Shown here in pieces: positions 39,991 to 50,142 of a DNA stretch of 64,000 nt. Source of the stretch: Geothrix sp. (GTDB lineage: Bacteria > Acidobacteriota > Holophagae > Holophagales > Holophagaceae); assembly GCA_019449415.1 (NCBI GenBank), contig JAGRPP010000017.1:186001-250000 (forward strand), written 5' to 3'. Under the pieces are notes generated by a model. That model did no database searches and was not told where the DNA came from. It worked only from the letters and a program-made list of their open reading frames with translations. The position numbers and the translations under genes are program-made. How positions within the stretch are numbered: the first letter of the stretch is position 1; every line of letters begins with the position of its first letter.

Positions 39991-41232
39991 CTAACGGACG
40001 ACGAAAGCCTCGCCCAGCGTCTCGGCGATGCGTTGTCGGCGAAGGATGAGCGTCCGCAGGTACTCCTGCTTTTCGAGCAGGGTCTTCCGGCGCAGGGGTT
40101 CATCGGGCAAGGCCCTGGGCCCTTCCTGGGGGTCGGAGAGCCGGTCTACCTCAGCCCTGGCCCGGGCTTCGGCGGCGGCGACGCGGATGACGCGGATCGC
40201 CCGTTTCGCGGCAGATGACCCCCAGTTGTTCTCGGTCCACAGGGGTTCGAAGGCTGCTTCCGCCAGCACCACCCGCTCGCGACCATCGGCCTGGCGCCGG
40301 CGCTCGAAGACGGCCTGCAGGGCCGCCCCGTCCCGGCTGTCACCCCCCGCCACTGGAAACAGGTCCGCCCGGTACATGCGGTCCTGGTTGCTGATGAAGT
40401 TGCCCAGGGAGTAGACCACCAGGGCCTTCCGTCCATCCACTTCCAGCAGTTCCGCGGGCTGCAGCACATGGGGATGGTGGCCCAGCAGGAGGTCACAGCC
40501 CGCCTCCACCAGCTTCCGGGCGAGCTCCCGCTGCCGCTTCGTGGGCTGCCGCTGGTACTCGTTCCCCCAGTGGACGCTCACCACCACCAGGTCGGCCTTT
40601 TCCCGGGCCGCGCGCACGGCCGCCAGGGCCGGCTCCAGGTCCAGCGGGCGCACCCAGGGCTCCGTGGCCCGGCGGTTCAGGTCCACATTGAAGAGATCCG
40701 TGAAGCCCAGGAAGGCCACCTTCAGCCCCTGCCGCTCGATCACATGCAGCGCCTCGGCCCGGGGCCGGTCCTCGCCGCTTCCCACGGCCACGAGTGCTTC
40801 CGCCCGCAGGCGTTCCAGCGTTTCCCGCACGCCCCTCGGCCCCTGGTCGAAGGCATGGTTGTTGGCCGTGGACAGGACGGTGAACCCGCTCGCCCGCAGG
40901 GCCGCCGGGAGGGTCGCGGGGGCGTTGAACTGGAACGGCACGCCGGGCCGGCCCGTGCTGGGTGCGATGGGCGTCTCCAGATTGCCGAAGGCGACATCGG
41001 CCCCCTGGAAGAGCGGCAGCAGATCCTCCCACAGGGCCGGGTACCCCTGCGGGTGGGCCTCGGCGGCGGCCTTCACATCCTGGTGCATGAGGATGTCCCC
41101 CACCGCCACGAGGCGGATCTGCGGGGGCGGAGGGAGGGCTGCCCCGGCCTTCTCCCGGGATCGGCAGGCCAATGCCAGGAGCACCAGTCCAGCCGCCGCC
41201 AGGGTGGCTCCGGCCCGGCGCGGGCTGGACAT
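39991..41232 (-). CDS. CapA-like lipoprotein (metallophosphoesterase fold)
   Basis: The 413-aa protein has a lipoprotein signal peptide (LLALAC, Cys near 23) and a PGA_cap/CapA domain with VGDILMHQDV, FGNLETPI, STANNHAFDQG and LLGHHPHVLQP, the metal-ligand positions of the calcineurin-like fold. Family members take part in poly-gamma-glutamate capsule anchoring or are of unknown role. The ATG at 41232 overlaps the radical SAM gene stop (TGATG) with GGAGG 10 bases upstream; the ATG at 41241 is too close to that site. Confidence 0.85.
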   Translation of the reverse strand: MSSPRRAGATLAAAGLVLLALACRSREKAGAALPPPPQIRLVAVGDILMHQDVKAAAEAHPQGYPALWEDLLPLFQGADVAFGNLETPIAPSTGRPGVPFQFNAPATLPAALRASGFTVLSTANNHAFDQGPRGVRETLERLRAEALVAVGSGEDRPRAEALHVIERQGLKVAFLGFTDLFNVDLNRRATEPWVRPLDLEPALAAVRAAREKADLVVVSVHWGNEYQRQPTKRQRELARKLVEAGCDLLLGHHPHVLQPAELLEVDGRKALVVYSLGNFISNQDRMYRADLFPVAGGDSRDGAALQAVFERRRQADGRERVVLAEAAFEPLWTENNWGSSAAKRAIRVIRVAAAEARARAEVDRLSDPQEGPRALPDEPLRRKTLLEKQEYLRTLILRRQRIAETLGEAFVVR

Positions 41233-42110
41233 CAGGCCCATTCCTCCGGCCCGTAGTAGACCTCCACCGGGAGGCCCGGCAGCCGGGACCGCAGGCTGGC
41301 GGCCAGGGCGTCCATTTCGAGCCGCGGCAGCGGCCGGGCCTCGGGTTCGGGCGTGGGCCGGGCCACGGTGTAGAGCTGGATGGCCTGGAGCTTTCCCCCC
41401 TGCGCGAGAATCGTCTCCAGGCGCCCGCAGTAGGCCTCGACTTCATCGGCGGAAGGGCCCTGCCCTTTCCAGCTCAGGAAGAGCGTCTGGATCAGGATGG
41501 GCCAGCGACGGGCCGTGGTCAGCAGGTTGTCGAGGATACGCGCGAAGGGCACCTGACTGCGGCAGATCTCCCGGTAGTAGGCCTCAGTGCCCGCGTCGAG
41601 CTTGGCCCAGACCTCCCCGTGGTTCGCCATCAGCACTTCCAGGCCGCGCACCACATCCGGGGCCTGGAGGCGGCTGGAATCCGTGATGAGGATGAGCTTC
41701 ACCAGGTCCAGCCCCCGGGCCCGCTTCAGATCGGCCACGCAGGTCACGGCCTCGGCGAAGGCCGGAGCCGTGGTGGGCTCCCCATCGCCGCTGAACGCGA
41801 TGTCATTGAGGCGCCGCTGCTCCGGCCGCGCGGAATCGAAGGGAGGGATGTCGTAGATCTCGCCGCTGGTGGCCAAGTCCAACAGCAGGCCCAGCTCCTG
41901 CCGAAGCAGATCCAGGTCCAGGTCGCGGCGCTTGGGTTGGGTGAGGCGGTCCACCTCGCAGTAGACGCAATCGAAGTTGCAGACCTTGTCGGGGTTGAGG
42001 TTCACACCCAGGCTCACGCCCCGGCTGCGCCGCGAGATCACCGGGTAGCAGTAGTCAAAATCCCGCCAGACACGACGGTGATCCAGGTGGGCCTTGATGA
42101 GCTCTGACAT
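41232..42110 (-). CDS. Radical SAM protein
   Basis: The 292-aa enzyme carries the SAM-cluster motif C44-NFD-C48-VY-C51 and a GDGEPT-like GGE region (FSGDGEPT). Such stand-alone proteins with a C-terminal AVTCV...LILITDSS strand layout are conserved but uncharacterised. It is translated just before the CapA-like gene and overlaps it by one base. Confidence 0.87.
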   Translation of the reverse strand: MSELIKAHLDHRRVWRDFDYCYPVISRRSRGVSLGVNLNPDKVCNFDCVYCEVDRLTQPKRRDLDLDLLRQELGLLLDLATSGEIYDIPPFDSARPEQRRLNDIAFSGDGEPTTAPAFAEAVTCVADLKRARGLDLVKLILITDSSRLQAPDVVRGLEVLMANHGEVWAKLDAGTEAYYREICRSQVPFARILDNLLTTARRWPILIQTLFLSWKGQGPSADEVEAYCGRLETILAQGGKLQAIQLYTVARPTPEPEARPLPRLEMDALAASLRSRLPGLPVEVYYGPEEWA

Positions 42111-42128
42111 GGCACCAGAATACGCGCG

Positions 42129-42554
42129 TCAGGCGCGCTTTGCCCGGCCGTTCCGGGCCCGGTGGGCAGCTTCCGCCACCTGGACCATCTCCGGCTTCCA
42201 CAGGATCGGTTCTGGTTGCAGCGCCTCGTTCACGGCCACCATCACGAATTCGCCGCTGGTGACATCCCGGCGCTGATCCGAGACCGGCTCATAAACCTGG
42301 ACTTCAAGCTGGAGGGTGAGGCTAGTGCGTCCCTGCCGGGTGATCCCTATGTAGAACTCGATGATCTCACCGGCCCGCACCGGGCTGTGGAAAACCAGTT
42401 CCGAGACCTTGACCGTGAGGAACCGCCGGTTCCGGGACATGAGCGAGGCAGTGATCCCGGCCACCTTGTCCATGCGGGACATCATGTCGCCGCCGAAGAG
42501 GGTGGCATTGAGGCCGATGTCCTGATCCAGGACCATTTCGCGAGAGATGAGCAT
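42129..42554 (-). CDS. Acyl-CoA thioesterase (hotdog fold)
   Basis: The 141-aa protein is a YciA/BFIT-type hotdog thioesterase: LNATLFGGDMMSRMDKVAGITA and VFHSPVRAGEIIEFY are typical and include the catalytic-region Asp. It should cleave acyl-CoA to free acid. It is the last gene before the sucCD terminator on the same strand. Confidence 0.9.
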   Translation of the reverse strand: MLISREMVLDQDIGLNATLFGGDMMSRMDKVAGITASLMSRNRRFLTVKVSELVFHSPVRAGEIIEFYIGITRQGRTSLTLQLEVQVYEPVSDQRRDVTSGEFVMVAVNEALQPEPILWKPEMVQVAEAAHRARNGRAKRA

Positions 42555-42589
42555 GCCTCAGTACAGCACGGGGCCGGAGCCGTGACAGC

Positions 42590-42622
42590 AAAAAGGGCAC
42601 CGGAAGGAGGCCGGTGCCCTTT
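42590..42622 (-). terminator. Intrinsic terminator of sucCD
   Basis: The 12-bp perfect stem AAAGGGCACCGG/CCGGTGCCCTTT (42592-42622) is followed on the minus strand by TTTT. It lies 19 bases after the sucD stop and before the thioesterase start. Confidence 0.85.
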
Positions 42623-42640
42623 GGGTCTGGAATGGACGGA

Positions 42641-43513
42641 CTACTTCAGGCGCTCAGCCAGGGCGCGGCCCATGTCGGCCGGGCTCTGCACCACGGTGAT
42701 GCCCGCGGCAGTGAGGGCCTTCATCTTCTCGGCGGCGGTGCCCTTGCCCCCGGAGATGATGGCGCCCGCGTGGCCCATACGGCGCCCCGGAGGGGCCGTC
42801 TGGCCGGCGATGAAGGCCACCACGGGCTTCTTCATGTTGGCCTTCACCCAGGCGGCGGCATCTTCCTCGGCGCTGCCGCCGATCTCGCCGATCATGATGA
42901 CGGCGTGGGTGTCGGGGTCGTTGTTGAACAGCTCGAGCGCGTCGATGTGGCTGGTGCCGCTCACGGGGTCACCGCCGATGCCGATGCAGGTGCTCTGGCC
43001 GATACCGAGCGCCGTGAGCTGGCCCACGGCCTCATAGGTGAGGGTGCCGGAGCGGCTGACCACGCCCACATTCCCCTGCTTGTGGATGCGGCCGGGCATG
43101 ATGCCGATCTTGGCCATGCCGGGGCTGATGATGCCCGGGCAGTTGGGGCCGATGAGGCGGCTCTTGGGGTAGTTGGGCAGCACCCGCTTGACCTTGACCA
43201 TGTCCAGGACGGGAATGCCTTCGGTGATGCAGACGATCAGCTCGATGCCCGCGTCCAGCGCCTCGAGAATGGCGTCCGCGGCGGCCACGGGGGGCACGAA
43301 GATCATGGTGGCGTTGGCACCTGTCTTGGCCACGGCTTCCTGGACGGTGTTGAAGACGGGGAAACCTTCGATCTCGGTACCGCCTTTGCCGGGGGTCACG
43401 CCGCCCACGACCTTGGTGCCGTAGTCCCGGCAGCCCTTGGCGTGGAAGAGACCTTCGCGGCCCGTGATGCCCTGGACGATGAGTTTGGTGTGGTTGCCCA
43501 CGAGAACGGCCAT
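42641..43513 (-). CDS. sucD: Succinyl-CoA synthetase alpha subunit
   Basis: SucD binds CoA and carries the phosphohistidine of the TCA-cycle enzyme that converts succinyl-CoA to succinate with ATP or GTP formation. The 290-aa protein has [24 protein letters not shown] and the active-site His in MGHAGAI (near 248). It lies 42 bases after sucC in the same transcript. Confidence 0.96.
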   Translation of the reverse strand: MAVLVGNHTKLIVQGITGREGLFHAKGCRDYGTKVVGGVTPGKGGTEIEGFPVFNTVQEAVAKTGANATMIFVPPVAAADAILEALDAGIELIVCITEGIPVLDMVKVKRVLPNYPKSRLIGPNCPGIISPGMAKIGIMPGRIHKQGNVGVVSRSGTLTYEAVGQLTALGIGQSTCIGIGGDPVSGTSHIDALELFNNDPDTHAVIMIGEIGGSAEEDAAAWVKANMKKPVVAFIAGQTAPPGRRMGHAGAIISGGKGTAAEKMKALTAAGITVVQSPADMGRALAERLK

Positions 43514-43555
43514 GTCATACCTCTCGAAAATGCGATTCAGGGTTCCGTGGATGAA

Positions 43556-44713
43556 CTACTTAACCGAAGCGACCACCTTCTCGGCGGCATCCTTCAGGTC
43601 GGCGGCGACGATGAGGTTCAGGCCGCTGTCGGCAAGGATCTTCTTACCTTCCTCGACATTGGTGCCTTCGAGGCGCACCACCACCGGCACCTTGATGCCG
43701 ATTTCCTTGGCCGCGTTCACGATGCCGGAAGCCACGATGTCGCAGCGCATGATGCCGCCGAAGATGTTCACCAGCACGGCCTTCACCGCCTTGTCCTGCA
43801 GGATGATGCGGAAGGCGTTCTTCACCGCGTCCTCGGTGGCGCTGCCGCCCACATCCAGGAAGTTGGCCGGGGAGCTGCCGCAGTACTTGATGATGTCCAT
43901 GGTGGCCATGGCGAGACCGGCGCCGTTCACCATGCAGCCGATGCTGCCGTCCAGCTTGATGAAGTTGAGGTTGTACTTGCTGGCTTCCACTTCCTCTTCC
44001 GCTTCCTCGTTGAGGTCGCGGTAGGCCAGCACATCCGGGTGGCGGACCAGGCCGTTGTCGTCGAAACCGATCTTGGCGTCCAGGGCGGTGACATCCCCCT
44101 GCTTGGTGATCACCAGCGGGTTGATCTCCACCATGGAGCAGTCCTTCTCCACGAATAGCTTGTACAGGTTCTGGAGGAAGACCACGCCCTGCTTGAAGGA
44201 GTTGCCTTCGAGTCCCAGGGCGAAAGCCACCTGGCGGGCCTGGAAGCCGTTGAGGCCCAGGGCCGGATCCACGGCCACCTTGACGATCTTCTCGGGGGTC
44301 TTCTCGGCCACTTCCTCGATCTCCACGCCGCCTTCCGTGGAGGCCAGGATGGTGATCCGGCTGGTGACGCGATCCACCAGGAAGCTCAGGTAGAGTTCCC
44401 GCTCGATGTCCACGGGCTTGGAAAGGAAGACCGTGCGGACCTTGCGCCCCTCGGCGCCGGTCTGCTTGGTGACCAGCTGCATGCCGATCATGGCCTTGAA
44501 CAGCTCGGCGGCCTTGTCGGGATCCGTGGCGAACTTCACGCCGCCGCCCTTGCCGCGACCGCCGGCATGGATCTGCGCCTTGACCACGCTGGCCCCACCG
44601 AACTCCTTGGTGATCATGCGGGCCTCTTCCGCATCCTGGGCCACCTTCCCATCCGGGGTGGCTACCTTGTACTGCCGCAGCAGTTCCTTGGCCTGGTATT
44701 CGTGAATATTCAT
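43556..44713 (-). CDS. sucC: Succinyl-CoA synthetase beta subunit
   Basis: SucC provides the ATP-grasp nucleotide site and succinate binding. The 385-aa protein starts [15 protein letters not shown], keeps [14 protein letters not shown] and the end [14 protein letters not shown]. The ATG at 44713 has GGGAG 6 bases upstream; the frame extends further upstream without support. It is divergent from the PilT-like gene. Confidence 0.96.
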   Translation of the reverse strand: MNIHEYQAKELLRQYKVATPDGKVAQDAEEARMITKEFGGASVVKAQIHAGGRGKGGGVKFATDPDKAAELFKAMIGMQLVTKQTGAEGRKVRTVFLSKPVDIERELYLSFLVDRVTSRITILASTEGGVEIEEVAEKTPEKIVKVAVDPALGLNGFQARQVAFALGLEGNSFKQGVVFLQNLYKLFVEKDCSMVEINPLVITKQGDVTALDAKIGFDDNGLVRHPDVLAYRDLNEEAEEEVEASKYNLNFIKLDGSIGCMVNGAGLAMATMDIIKYCGSSPANFLDVGGSATEDAVKNAFRIILQDKAVKAVLVNIFGGIMRCDIVASGIVNAAKEIGIKVPVVVRLEGTNVEEGKKILADSGLNLIVAADLKDAAEKVVASVK

Positions 44714-44822
44714 GGTCACTCCCGAAAGGGTCACCTTCCAGTCTAGCGACCGGAGGCCAAAGCCCGAACCCCGAAGGCTGTGACCCGTGGCATCCTTTGA
44801 ATCTCCAGGGAGGAGTTTCCCC

Positions 44823-46397
44823 ATGGCCCAACTGGACCGGCTGCTTTCCCATGTCATCGCCAAGGGTGGCTCGAAGCTGCGTCTCGAGGCCGACAAGCGG
44901 CCCTCCCTCGAGCTGCGGCGCGGCGGGAGCGTGGACCTCCTCCCGAACCCCCTGCCCGCCGTGATGGTGGATGTGCTGGCCGGGGATGTGGTGCCTCCCG
45001 AGCTCAAGAACGCCTGGGCCACGGAGGGCCGGGCAGAATTCGAGTACAACCTCTCCGGCCAGGCTTTCCTCATCCGCCTGACCCGCTACCAGGAGGCCGC
45101 CCAGATCACCGCTGAGCACCTCGGTTCGGCGGCACCCGCCCCCGCCGTCAAGGCCGACCTCCCTGCGGCCGCCCCGGCTGCGGCGGCTGCCACGCCAGTG
45201 GCCACGACGGCTCAACCCAGCGCTCCGAAACCGGCCCCGAAATCCGCGCCAAAACCCATGTCGACGCCCGGCGGAACCGGCGACGCGCCCCGGCACGCCC
45301 TGGCCGAACGGCTGTTCGCCGCGCTGCTGGAATGCCAGGGCTCCGACCTGCACTGCACCAGCCGCGAGGCCCCCCTGGTCCGAGTGCACGGCGACATGCA
45401 GGAACTGCCCGGCTTCCAGCCCCTGGAACCGGAGGCCCTGCTCGAGCTGATGGAGGCCCTGGCCACACCGGACGCCTGGGCCCGGTTCCAGAGCCATCGC
45501 GATGCGGACTTCGCCCACGCCTACGATGCGGGCGGGTGCCGGCTGCGCGTGAACTACTTTCACGACCGGGTGGGACCGGGCTTCGTCTGTCGCGTCATCC
45601 CCAACCAGATTCCCGACCCCGACAAGCTCGGCCTACCCGATCCCGTCCGGCGCCTCTGCAACCTGGCCAAGGGCCTGGTGCTGGTGACGGGCCCCACGGG
45701 CAGCGGTAAATCCACGACCCTGGCGGCCATCCTCGACCTGGCCAACCAGAAGCGGAGAGACCACATCCTCACCATCGAGGACCCCATCGAGTTCGTGCAC
45801 CCCCGCAAGGGCTGCCTGGTGAACCAGCGCGAAGTGGGCACCCACACCGACAGCTTCAAGAGCGGCCTGCGCGCCGCGCTCCGCGAGGATCCCGACATCG
45901 TGATGGTAGGCGAGATGCGCGACCTGGAAACCATCGCCATCGCCCTGGAGACCGCCGTCACCGGCCACCTGGTCTTCGGGACCCTGCACACCAGCAGCGC
46001 CATCGGCACCATCGACCGCATCGTGGACCAGTTCCCCGCGGATCGGCAGCAGCAGATCCGCGTGATGCTGGCGGATGCCCTGAAGTGCGTGGTCAGCCAG
46101 ACCCTGCTCAAGAAGATCGGCGGAGGCCGCGTCGCGGCCCTGGAGACCCTCTTCATCAGCCCGGCCATCGCCAACCTCATCCGCGAAGGCAAGAACTTCC
46201 AGATTCCCAGCGCCATGCAGACGGGCCGCAGCTACGGCCAGAAGCTCATGAACGACTCCCTGGTCGAGCTCATCAAGGACAAGAAGGTCGAGCCCATGGA
46301 GGCCTACCTCAAGTGCCCCGACAAGGAGAGCTTCATCGCCGCCTGCAAACGGGCGGGGATCCCCTTCGATCTGAGGCTCGGGGAAGTCGAAGCTTAG
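44823..46397 (+). CDS. PilT-like pilus-retraction ATPase with extra N-terminal domain
   Basis: The 524-aa protein is a type IV pilus or twitching-type ATPase. The C-terminal part has Walker [10 protein letters not shown] (about 290-298), the Asp box IEDPIEFVH, Walker [11 protein letters not shown], the His box [14 protein letters not shown] and the AIANLIRE signature of PilT. The usual PilT N-domain is at about 150-270 ([21 protein letters not shown]). In front of it are another 100 residues that echo that N-domain ([22 protein letters not shown]) and an Ala/Pro linker. Start: the ATG at 44823 with GGGAGGAG 8 bases upstream; a more distant ATG at 44787 lacks a ribosome site. Normal PilT is about 350 aa. 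Confidence 0.88.
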   Translation: MAQLDRLLSHVIAKGGSKLRLEADKRPSLELRRGGSVDLLPNPLPAVMVDVLAGDVVPPELKNAWATEGRAEFEYNLSGQAFLIRLTRYQEAAQITAEHLGSAAPAPAVKADLPAAAPAAAAATPVATTAQPSAPKPAPKSAPKPMSTPGGTGDAPRHALAERLFAALLECQGSDLHCTSREAPLVRVHGDMQELPGFQPLEPEALLELMEALATPDAWARFQSHRDADFAHAYDAGGCRLRVNYFHDRVGPGFVCRVIPNQIPDPDKLGLPDPVRRLCNLAKGLVLVTGPTGSGKSTTLAAILDLANQKRRDHILTIEDPIEFVHPRKGCLVNQREVGTHTDSFKSGLRAALREDPDIVMVGEMRDLETIAIALETAVTGHLVFGTLHTSSAIGTIDRIVDQFPADRQQQIRVMLADALKCVVSQTLLKKIGGGRVAALETLFISPAIANLIREGKNFQIPSAMQTGRSYGQKLMNDSLVELIKDKKVEPMEAYLKCPDKESFIAACKRAGIPFDLRLGEVEA

Positions 46398-46597
46398 GGC
46401 ACCGGCAGACCTTGCGCGAAGGCCCGGCCATCCCATCCTGGATAGCGCCTGCGGGCCAGGTTCTGTGCGTCTGCCCACCCGGGGGTCCCCTTTTGGAACC
46501 TCCGGTGAAGTTTGTAATGATTTGCCTTCATTCAGGGAGATGCATCCAAGCCCGCCCCGATCAGAGTCCATTTTGAGATCTGTCCTGGAGGTGGAGC

Positions 46598-47953
46598 ATG
46601 GCCCTGCAACTGGGGAAGTCCCCTCGATCGCCCAAGGCGGCCCCCACGAAAAGGGGGCCAGTCCATCCCAAGGCCCGCAAAGCGCAGGCCGTGGTGGCCG
46701 TCCTCCCCTTCTTGGATCAGCGCCCGGGGGGCGCCGATTCCCACCTCAGCGAAGGCATCGCCGAGGAGGTCCTGCAGGCCCTCAACCACCTGGAGGGCCT
46801 GCAGGTGGTCTCCAGGACCACCTCCTTCCACTACGGGGGATCGGCCCTCTCCCCGCTGGCGGTGGGCCGCCGCCTGCATGCGACTGCAATCCTGGCAGGC
46901 ACACTCCGGAAGGAAGCCTCCCTCCTGACCCTGAAAGCGGAACTGGTGGAGGTGAAATCGGGCCGGGTCACCTGGTCCAAGGCCTACGCCTTCGACCGGC
47001 AGGATCTCTTCAAGACGCTGGACGACCTCATTGCATGCGTGGCCTCGGCCCTGCATGTGCCAGCCTTCATCCGGCCCCGCTACGCGGTGGATCTCGAAGC
47101 CTACGAATCCTACCTGCGGGGACGGCAGGCCTACTTCCGGTTCAACCGCCAAGGCATGCGGTCCGCGGCCGAGATGTATCGACGCGCCCTGGACCTGGAT
47201 CCGGATTTCCCCTCGGCCTGGGCAGGTCTGGCCAACTGCGCGGCCTTCACCTACATCTACATCGACCGCACCGAACCTCAGAGGGAGCTGGCCGAGTCCT
47301 GCAGCCGCAAGGCCCTGGAACTGGACCCCGGCCTGGCCGAGGCGCACGCCTCCCGGGGTGTGGCCCTCTCGGCCGCCGGCCTGGCCGACGAGGCCGAGGC
47401 GGCCTTCGAGACGGCCCTCCGCCTGGATCCCAATCTCTTCGCGGCGGCCTACTTCTACGCGCGCCATTGCTTCGCCAACGGCAAGCTGGAAAGGGCCATC
47501 GAGTACTTTGAATGGGCCGCCGCCCTCCGCCCCGAAGACTTCCAGGCCATCCTGCTCGTGGCGCAGGTCTACCACAGCCTCGGCCTGGAGGATGAGGCCG
47601 AGCGCGCCCGGAGGACCGGGCTCGCCCTGGTGGAGGAACGGCTGGAGCGGGTTCCCGAGGATGTGCGCGCCCGCTACCTGGGGGCCAATGCCCTCGTGGC
47701 CCTGGGAGAGCGGGAGAAGGGCCTGAATTGGGCCCGCAAGGCCCGGAGCATGGATCCGGACGACTCGATGCTGCTCTACAACCTGGGCTGCATCCATGCC
47801 CTCGCTGGTGATCCCGAGGAGAGCCTGGACTGCCTGGAACGGGCGGCCAGCGGAGGGCTCTCCCAGAAGGACTGGTTCATCCATGACGGGGATCTGGATG
47901 CCATCCGGTCCCATCCCCGCTTCCAGGCCCTGATGGCACGGCTGGGGAGCTGA
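46598..47953 (+). CDS. TolB-like-domain and TPR-repeat protein
   Basis: The 451-aa protein begins with a FlgO/TolB-N-like domain (about 30-160: VVAVLPFLDQ, LSEGIAEEVLQAL, VVSRTTSFHYGG, ILAGTLRKEASLLTLKAELVEVKSGRVTWSKAYAF) and continues with at least five TPR repeats (about 160-440). This arrangement is common as the C-terminal half of adenylate cyclases and DNA-binding regulators in other bacteria; here the catalytic or DNA-binding part is absent. GGAGG sits 8 bases before the ATG. Role unknown, presumably protein assembly. The region 46398-46597 upstream shows no gene. Confidence 0.82.
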   Translation: MALQLGKSPRSPKAAPTKRGPVHPKARKAQAVVAVLPFLDQRPGGADSHLSEGIAEEVLQALNHLEGLQVVSRTTSFHYGGSALSPLAVGRRLHATAILAGTLRKEASLLTLKAELVEVKSGRVTWSKAYAFDRQDLFKTLDDLIACVASALHVPAFIRPRYAVDLEAYESYLRGRQAYFRFNRQGMRSAAEMYRRALDLDPDFPSAWAGLANCAAFTYIYIDRTEPQRELAESCSRKALELDPGLAEAHASRGVALSAAGLADEAEAAFETALRLDPNLFAAAYFYARHCFANGKLERAIEYFEWAAALRPEDFQAILLVAQVYHSLGLEDEAERARRTGLALVEERLERVPEDVRARYLGANALVALGEREKGLNWARKARSMDPDDSMLLYNLGCIHALAGDPEESLDCLERAASGGLSQKDWFIHDGDLDAIRSHPRFQALMARLGS

Positions 47954-47968
47954 CCTGAGGGCCCCGCT

Positions 47969-48964
47969 TCACATGCTCCGCGACAGCAGGGCTTCGGGGA
48001 TCTCGCGCAGCAACTCGCCGGTGGCGGCCTCGCCCTGCACCAGGGCCAGGTGGGCCACGGCATTCCTCGAGGCCCTCACCGCCAGTTCCCGGGTCTCGGC
48101 CAAGGCATCATGCTGGACGATGAGGGCGCGGAGGTGGGCTTCCTCGTCCTCGGGAATGGGCACTTCCTCGCCCCGATCCCAAATGGTCCGAACCAGGGAC
48201 CTGGCCTCGTCCGGGGCCTTCTCCAGCAGGGTGAGCATGGGCAGGGTGAGCTTACCTTCGCGCAGGTCGCTGAAGGCCGGCTTGCCCAGCTGCTCGCTGG
48301 TGGCGGTGTAATCCAGGAGGTCGTCCACCAGCTGGAAGGCTCGGCCCACTTCCAGGCCGTACTGGCGCATGGCGATGCATTCCTCCTGGCTCCGGCCCGT
48401 GAGGACGGCGCCCGTCTCCGTGCAGCCGCTAAACAGCAGGGCGGTCTTCCGCTCCTGGATGTCGAAGTAGTCCTTCCGGCTGGTGTCCAGCTTGAAGAGC
48501 ACATCGTTCTGGATCAGCTCACCCTCGATCATGCGGGTGGTGACCTCCGCGAAGATCTCCATCATCCGCCAGCTGCGCCCGGCGATGGCCTCGCTCATGG
48601 CCACCAGGTAGAGCAGGTCCCCGAAGAGCACCGTCAGGGTGTTGCCCCACAGACGGTTCAGGGTGGGCATGCCGCGCCGGAGCTGGGCATGGTCGATGAC
48701 ATCGTCGTGCACCAGGGTGGCCGTGTGGATCAGCTCGAAGACCGCGCCGAAGCGCACATCCTCATCGTTGGGGACGCCGCAGAACCGGGATGACAGCATC
48801 ACCAGGGCCGGCCGCAGGCGCTTCCCCTGCCCCCCTCGGACATGGTCCGCCAGCTTCTGGACCACCTCCACATCACTCTGCAGAATGCGCTGCAGCTCTG
48901 CCTCCACACCCGCCAGCTTCGGGGCGATGGGAAGGAAATAGCGGGAGAGGTCCAGTCGGCTCAA
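47969..48964 (-). CDS. Polyprenyl diphosphate synthase
   Basis: The 331-aa trans-prenyltransferase has the first Asp-rich motif DDVID (near 87) and the second DDLLDY near 219, plus GKRLRPALV. By its long form (no bulky residue visible before the first motif) it makes a long chain such as octaprenyl or nonaprenyl diphosphate for quinone side chains. It precedes yajQ in the minus direction and is convergent with the TPR gene. Confidence 0.93.
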   Translation of the reverse strand: MSRLDLSRYFLPIAPKLAGVEAELQRILQSDVEVVQKLADHVRGGQGKRLRPALVMLSSRFCGVPNDEDVRFGAVFELIHTATLVHDDVIDHAQLRRGMPTLNRLWGNTLTVLFGDLLYLVAMSEAIAGRSWRMMEIFAEVTTRMIEGELIQNDVLFKLDTSRKDYFDIQERKTALLFSGCTETGAVLTGRSQEECIAMRQYGLEVGRAFQLVDDLLDYTATSEQLGKPAFSDLREGKLTLPMLTLLEKAPDEARSLVRTIWDRGEEVPIPEDEEAHLRALIVQHDALAETRELAVRASRNAVAHLALVQGEAATGELLREIPEALLSRSM

Positions 48965-48966
48965 GG

Positions 48967-49464
48967 TCAGCCCCGGTAATTGGTGAACTGCAGGTCCAGC
49001 CCCTGATCGTCCTTCTTGAACAGGGCGATGACCTCCTGCAGATCGTCCCGGCTCTTGCCGCTCACGCGGAGCTGATCGCCCTGGATGCTGGCCTGGACCT
49101 TGATCTTCGCGTCCTTCACGGCCTTGATGAGCCCCTTGGCCTTCTCCACCGGGATGCCCTGGTGGATGGTGACCTCCTGGCGGACCGTGCCCTTGGCGGC
49201 GGGCTCGATCTTGCCGTATTCCATGCTGCGGATGCTCACGCCGCGCTTGTGCAGCTTGGTCTGGAGCACATCGATGACAGCCTTCAGCTTCACCTCGTCG
49301 TCGCTGGTGAGCACGAGGATCTTGTCGTCCTTGAGCTCGATCTTGGAGACCGATCCCTTGAAGTCGTAACGCTGGCCGATCTCCTTCATCGCCTGGGAGA
49401 CGGCGTTCTTCACCTCGTCCAGGTCCACCTTGCAGACAACATCAAACGAACATTCGCTGGCCAT
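48967..49464 (-). CDS. yajQ: YajQ-family cyclic-di-GMP-binding protein
   Basis: The 165-aa protein matches YajQ (UPF0234) along its length: FDVVCKVDLDEVKNAVSQA, YDFKGS, and KDDQGLDLQFTNYR. In Xanthomonas a member binds c-di-GMP and a LysR regulator. The ATG at 49464 has GAGGAG 5 bases upstream; a GTG at 49470 is less likely. Ends 2 bases before the polyprenyl synthase start. Confidence 0.95.
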   Translation of the reverse strand: MASECSFDVVCKVDLDEVKNAVSQAMKEIGQRYDFKGSVSKIELKDDKILVLTSDDEVKLKAVIDVLQTKLHKRGVSIRSMEYGKIEPAAKGTVRQEVTIHQGIPVEKAKGLIKAVKDAKIKVQASIQGDQLRVSGKSRDDLQEVIALFKKDDQGLDLQFTNYRG

Positions 49465-49536
49465 GGGCACTCCTCATCCGGGTCCAGCCTCCAGACTAGC
49501 GCCTCGCGCGGCTTCGGGAAAAGGCGACAAGCCGGT

Positions 49537-50142
49537 TCAGAGTTCCAATCGCTGCCGGAGGGCGGGCCAGCCCTCCCACAAGCCCAGGAACTGGAAGGCC
49601 GCCAGAACCAGGGCGTGGTGGATCTCCCCCCGGCGCATGCGGGCCTCCCATTCGGGCCAGGAGCAGGCCCAGACCTGGAGCTCTTCGGCCGGATCCAGGG
49701 CCAGGGCCCCATCGGCCTCGCAATCCAGGGCCAGGAAGGTGTGGCAGCGGTTGTTCTGGGTGGCGGGGTTCGGGGTGCAGCTGCCCAGGGCCACCCACCG
49801 ATCCGACACGAAGCCTGTCTCCTCTCGCAGTTCGCGGCGGGCCGCCGCGGCCGGGGTCTCCCCCGCATCGCAGCCCCCTCCGGGGATCTCCAGCGTCGGG
49901 GCATCGATGCCGTGACGGAACTGCTCCACCACCAGGAGGTCGCCGCCCCGCGTGAAGGCCACCACATTCACCCAATCGGGGCCCTGGAGGCGGTAGAAGG
50001 CGTGCTGGCGCCCCGTGTGGGGGCTGCGGCGCTGGGCAACGATTTGGCGGAAGAGGCGCGAATCCTGGCGTACGCTCTCGGACTCCTGGATCCAGGCGGC
50101 GGTGGGATCAAAGCCCTCCGGGTGGCGGTGGAGGAGACGCAT
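49537..50142 (-). CDS. Nudix hydrolase (ADP-ribose pyrophosphatase-like)
   Basis: The 201-aa protein has the full Nudix box GGGCDAGETPAAAARRELREETGF. Its preceding strand layout and size fit ADP-ribose or nucleoside-diphosphate-sugar hydrolases, but the substrate is not defined. It starts by TGATG overlap with the rhodanese gene. Confidence 0.9.
   Translation of the reverse strand: MRLLHRHPEGFDPTAAWIQESESVRQDSRLFRQIVAQRRSPHTGRQHAFYRLQGPDWVNVVAFTRGGDLLVVEQFRHGIDAPTLEIPGGGCDAGETPAAAARRELREETGFVSDRWVALGSCTPNPATQNNRCHTFLALDCEADGALALDPAEELQVWACSWPEWEARMRRGEIHHALVLAAFQFLGLWEGWPALRQRLEL

Noticed and set aside
46398-46597. Small gene in the gap before the TPR protein
   Set aside because: Only short frames without start and ribosome site; I see no conserved product, and promoter hexamers are not convincing.
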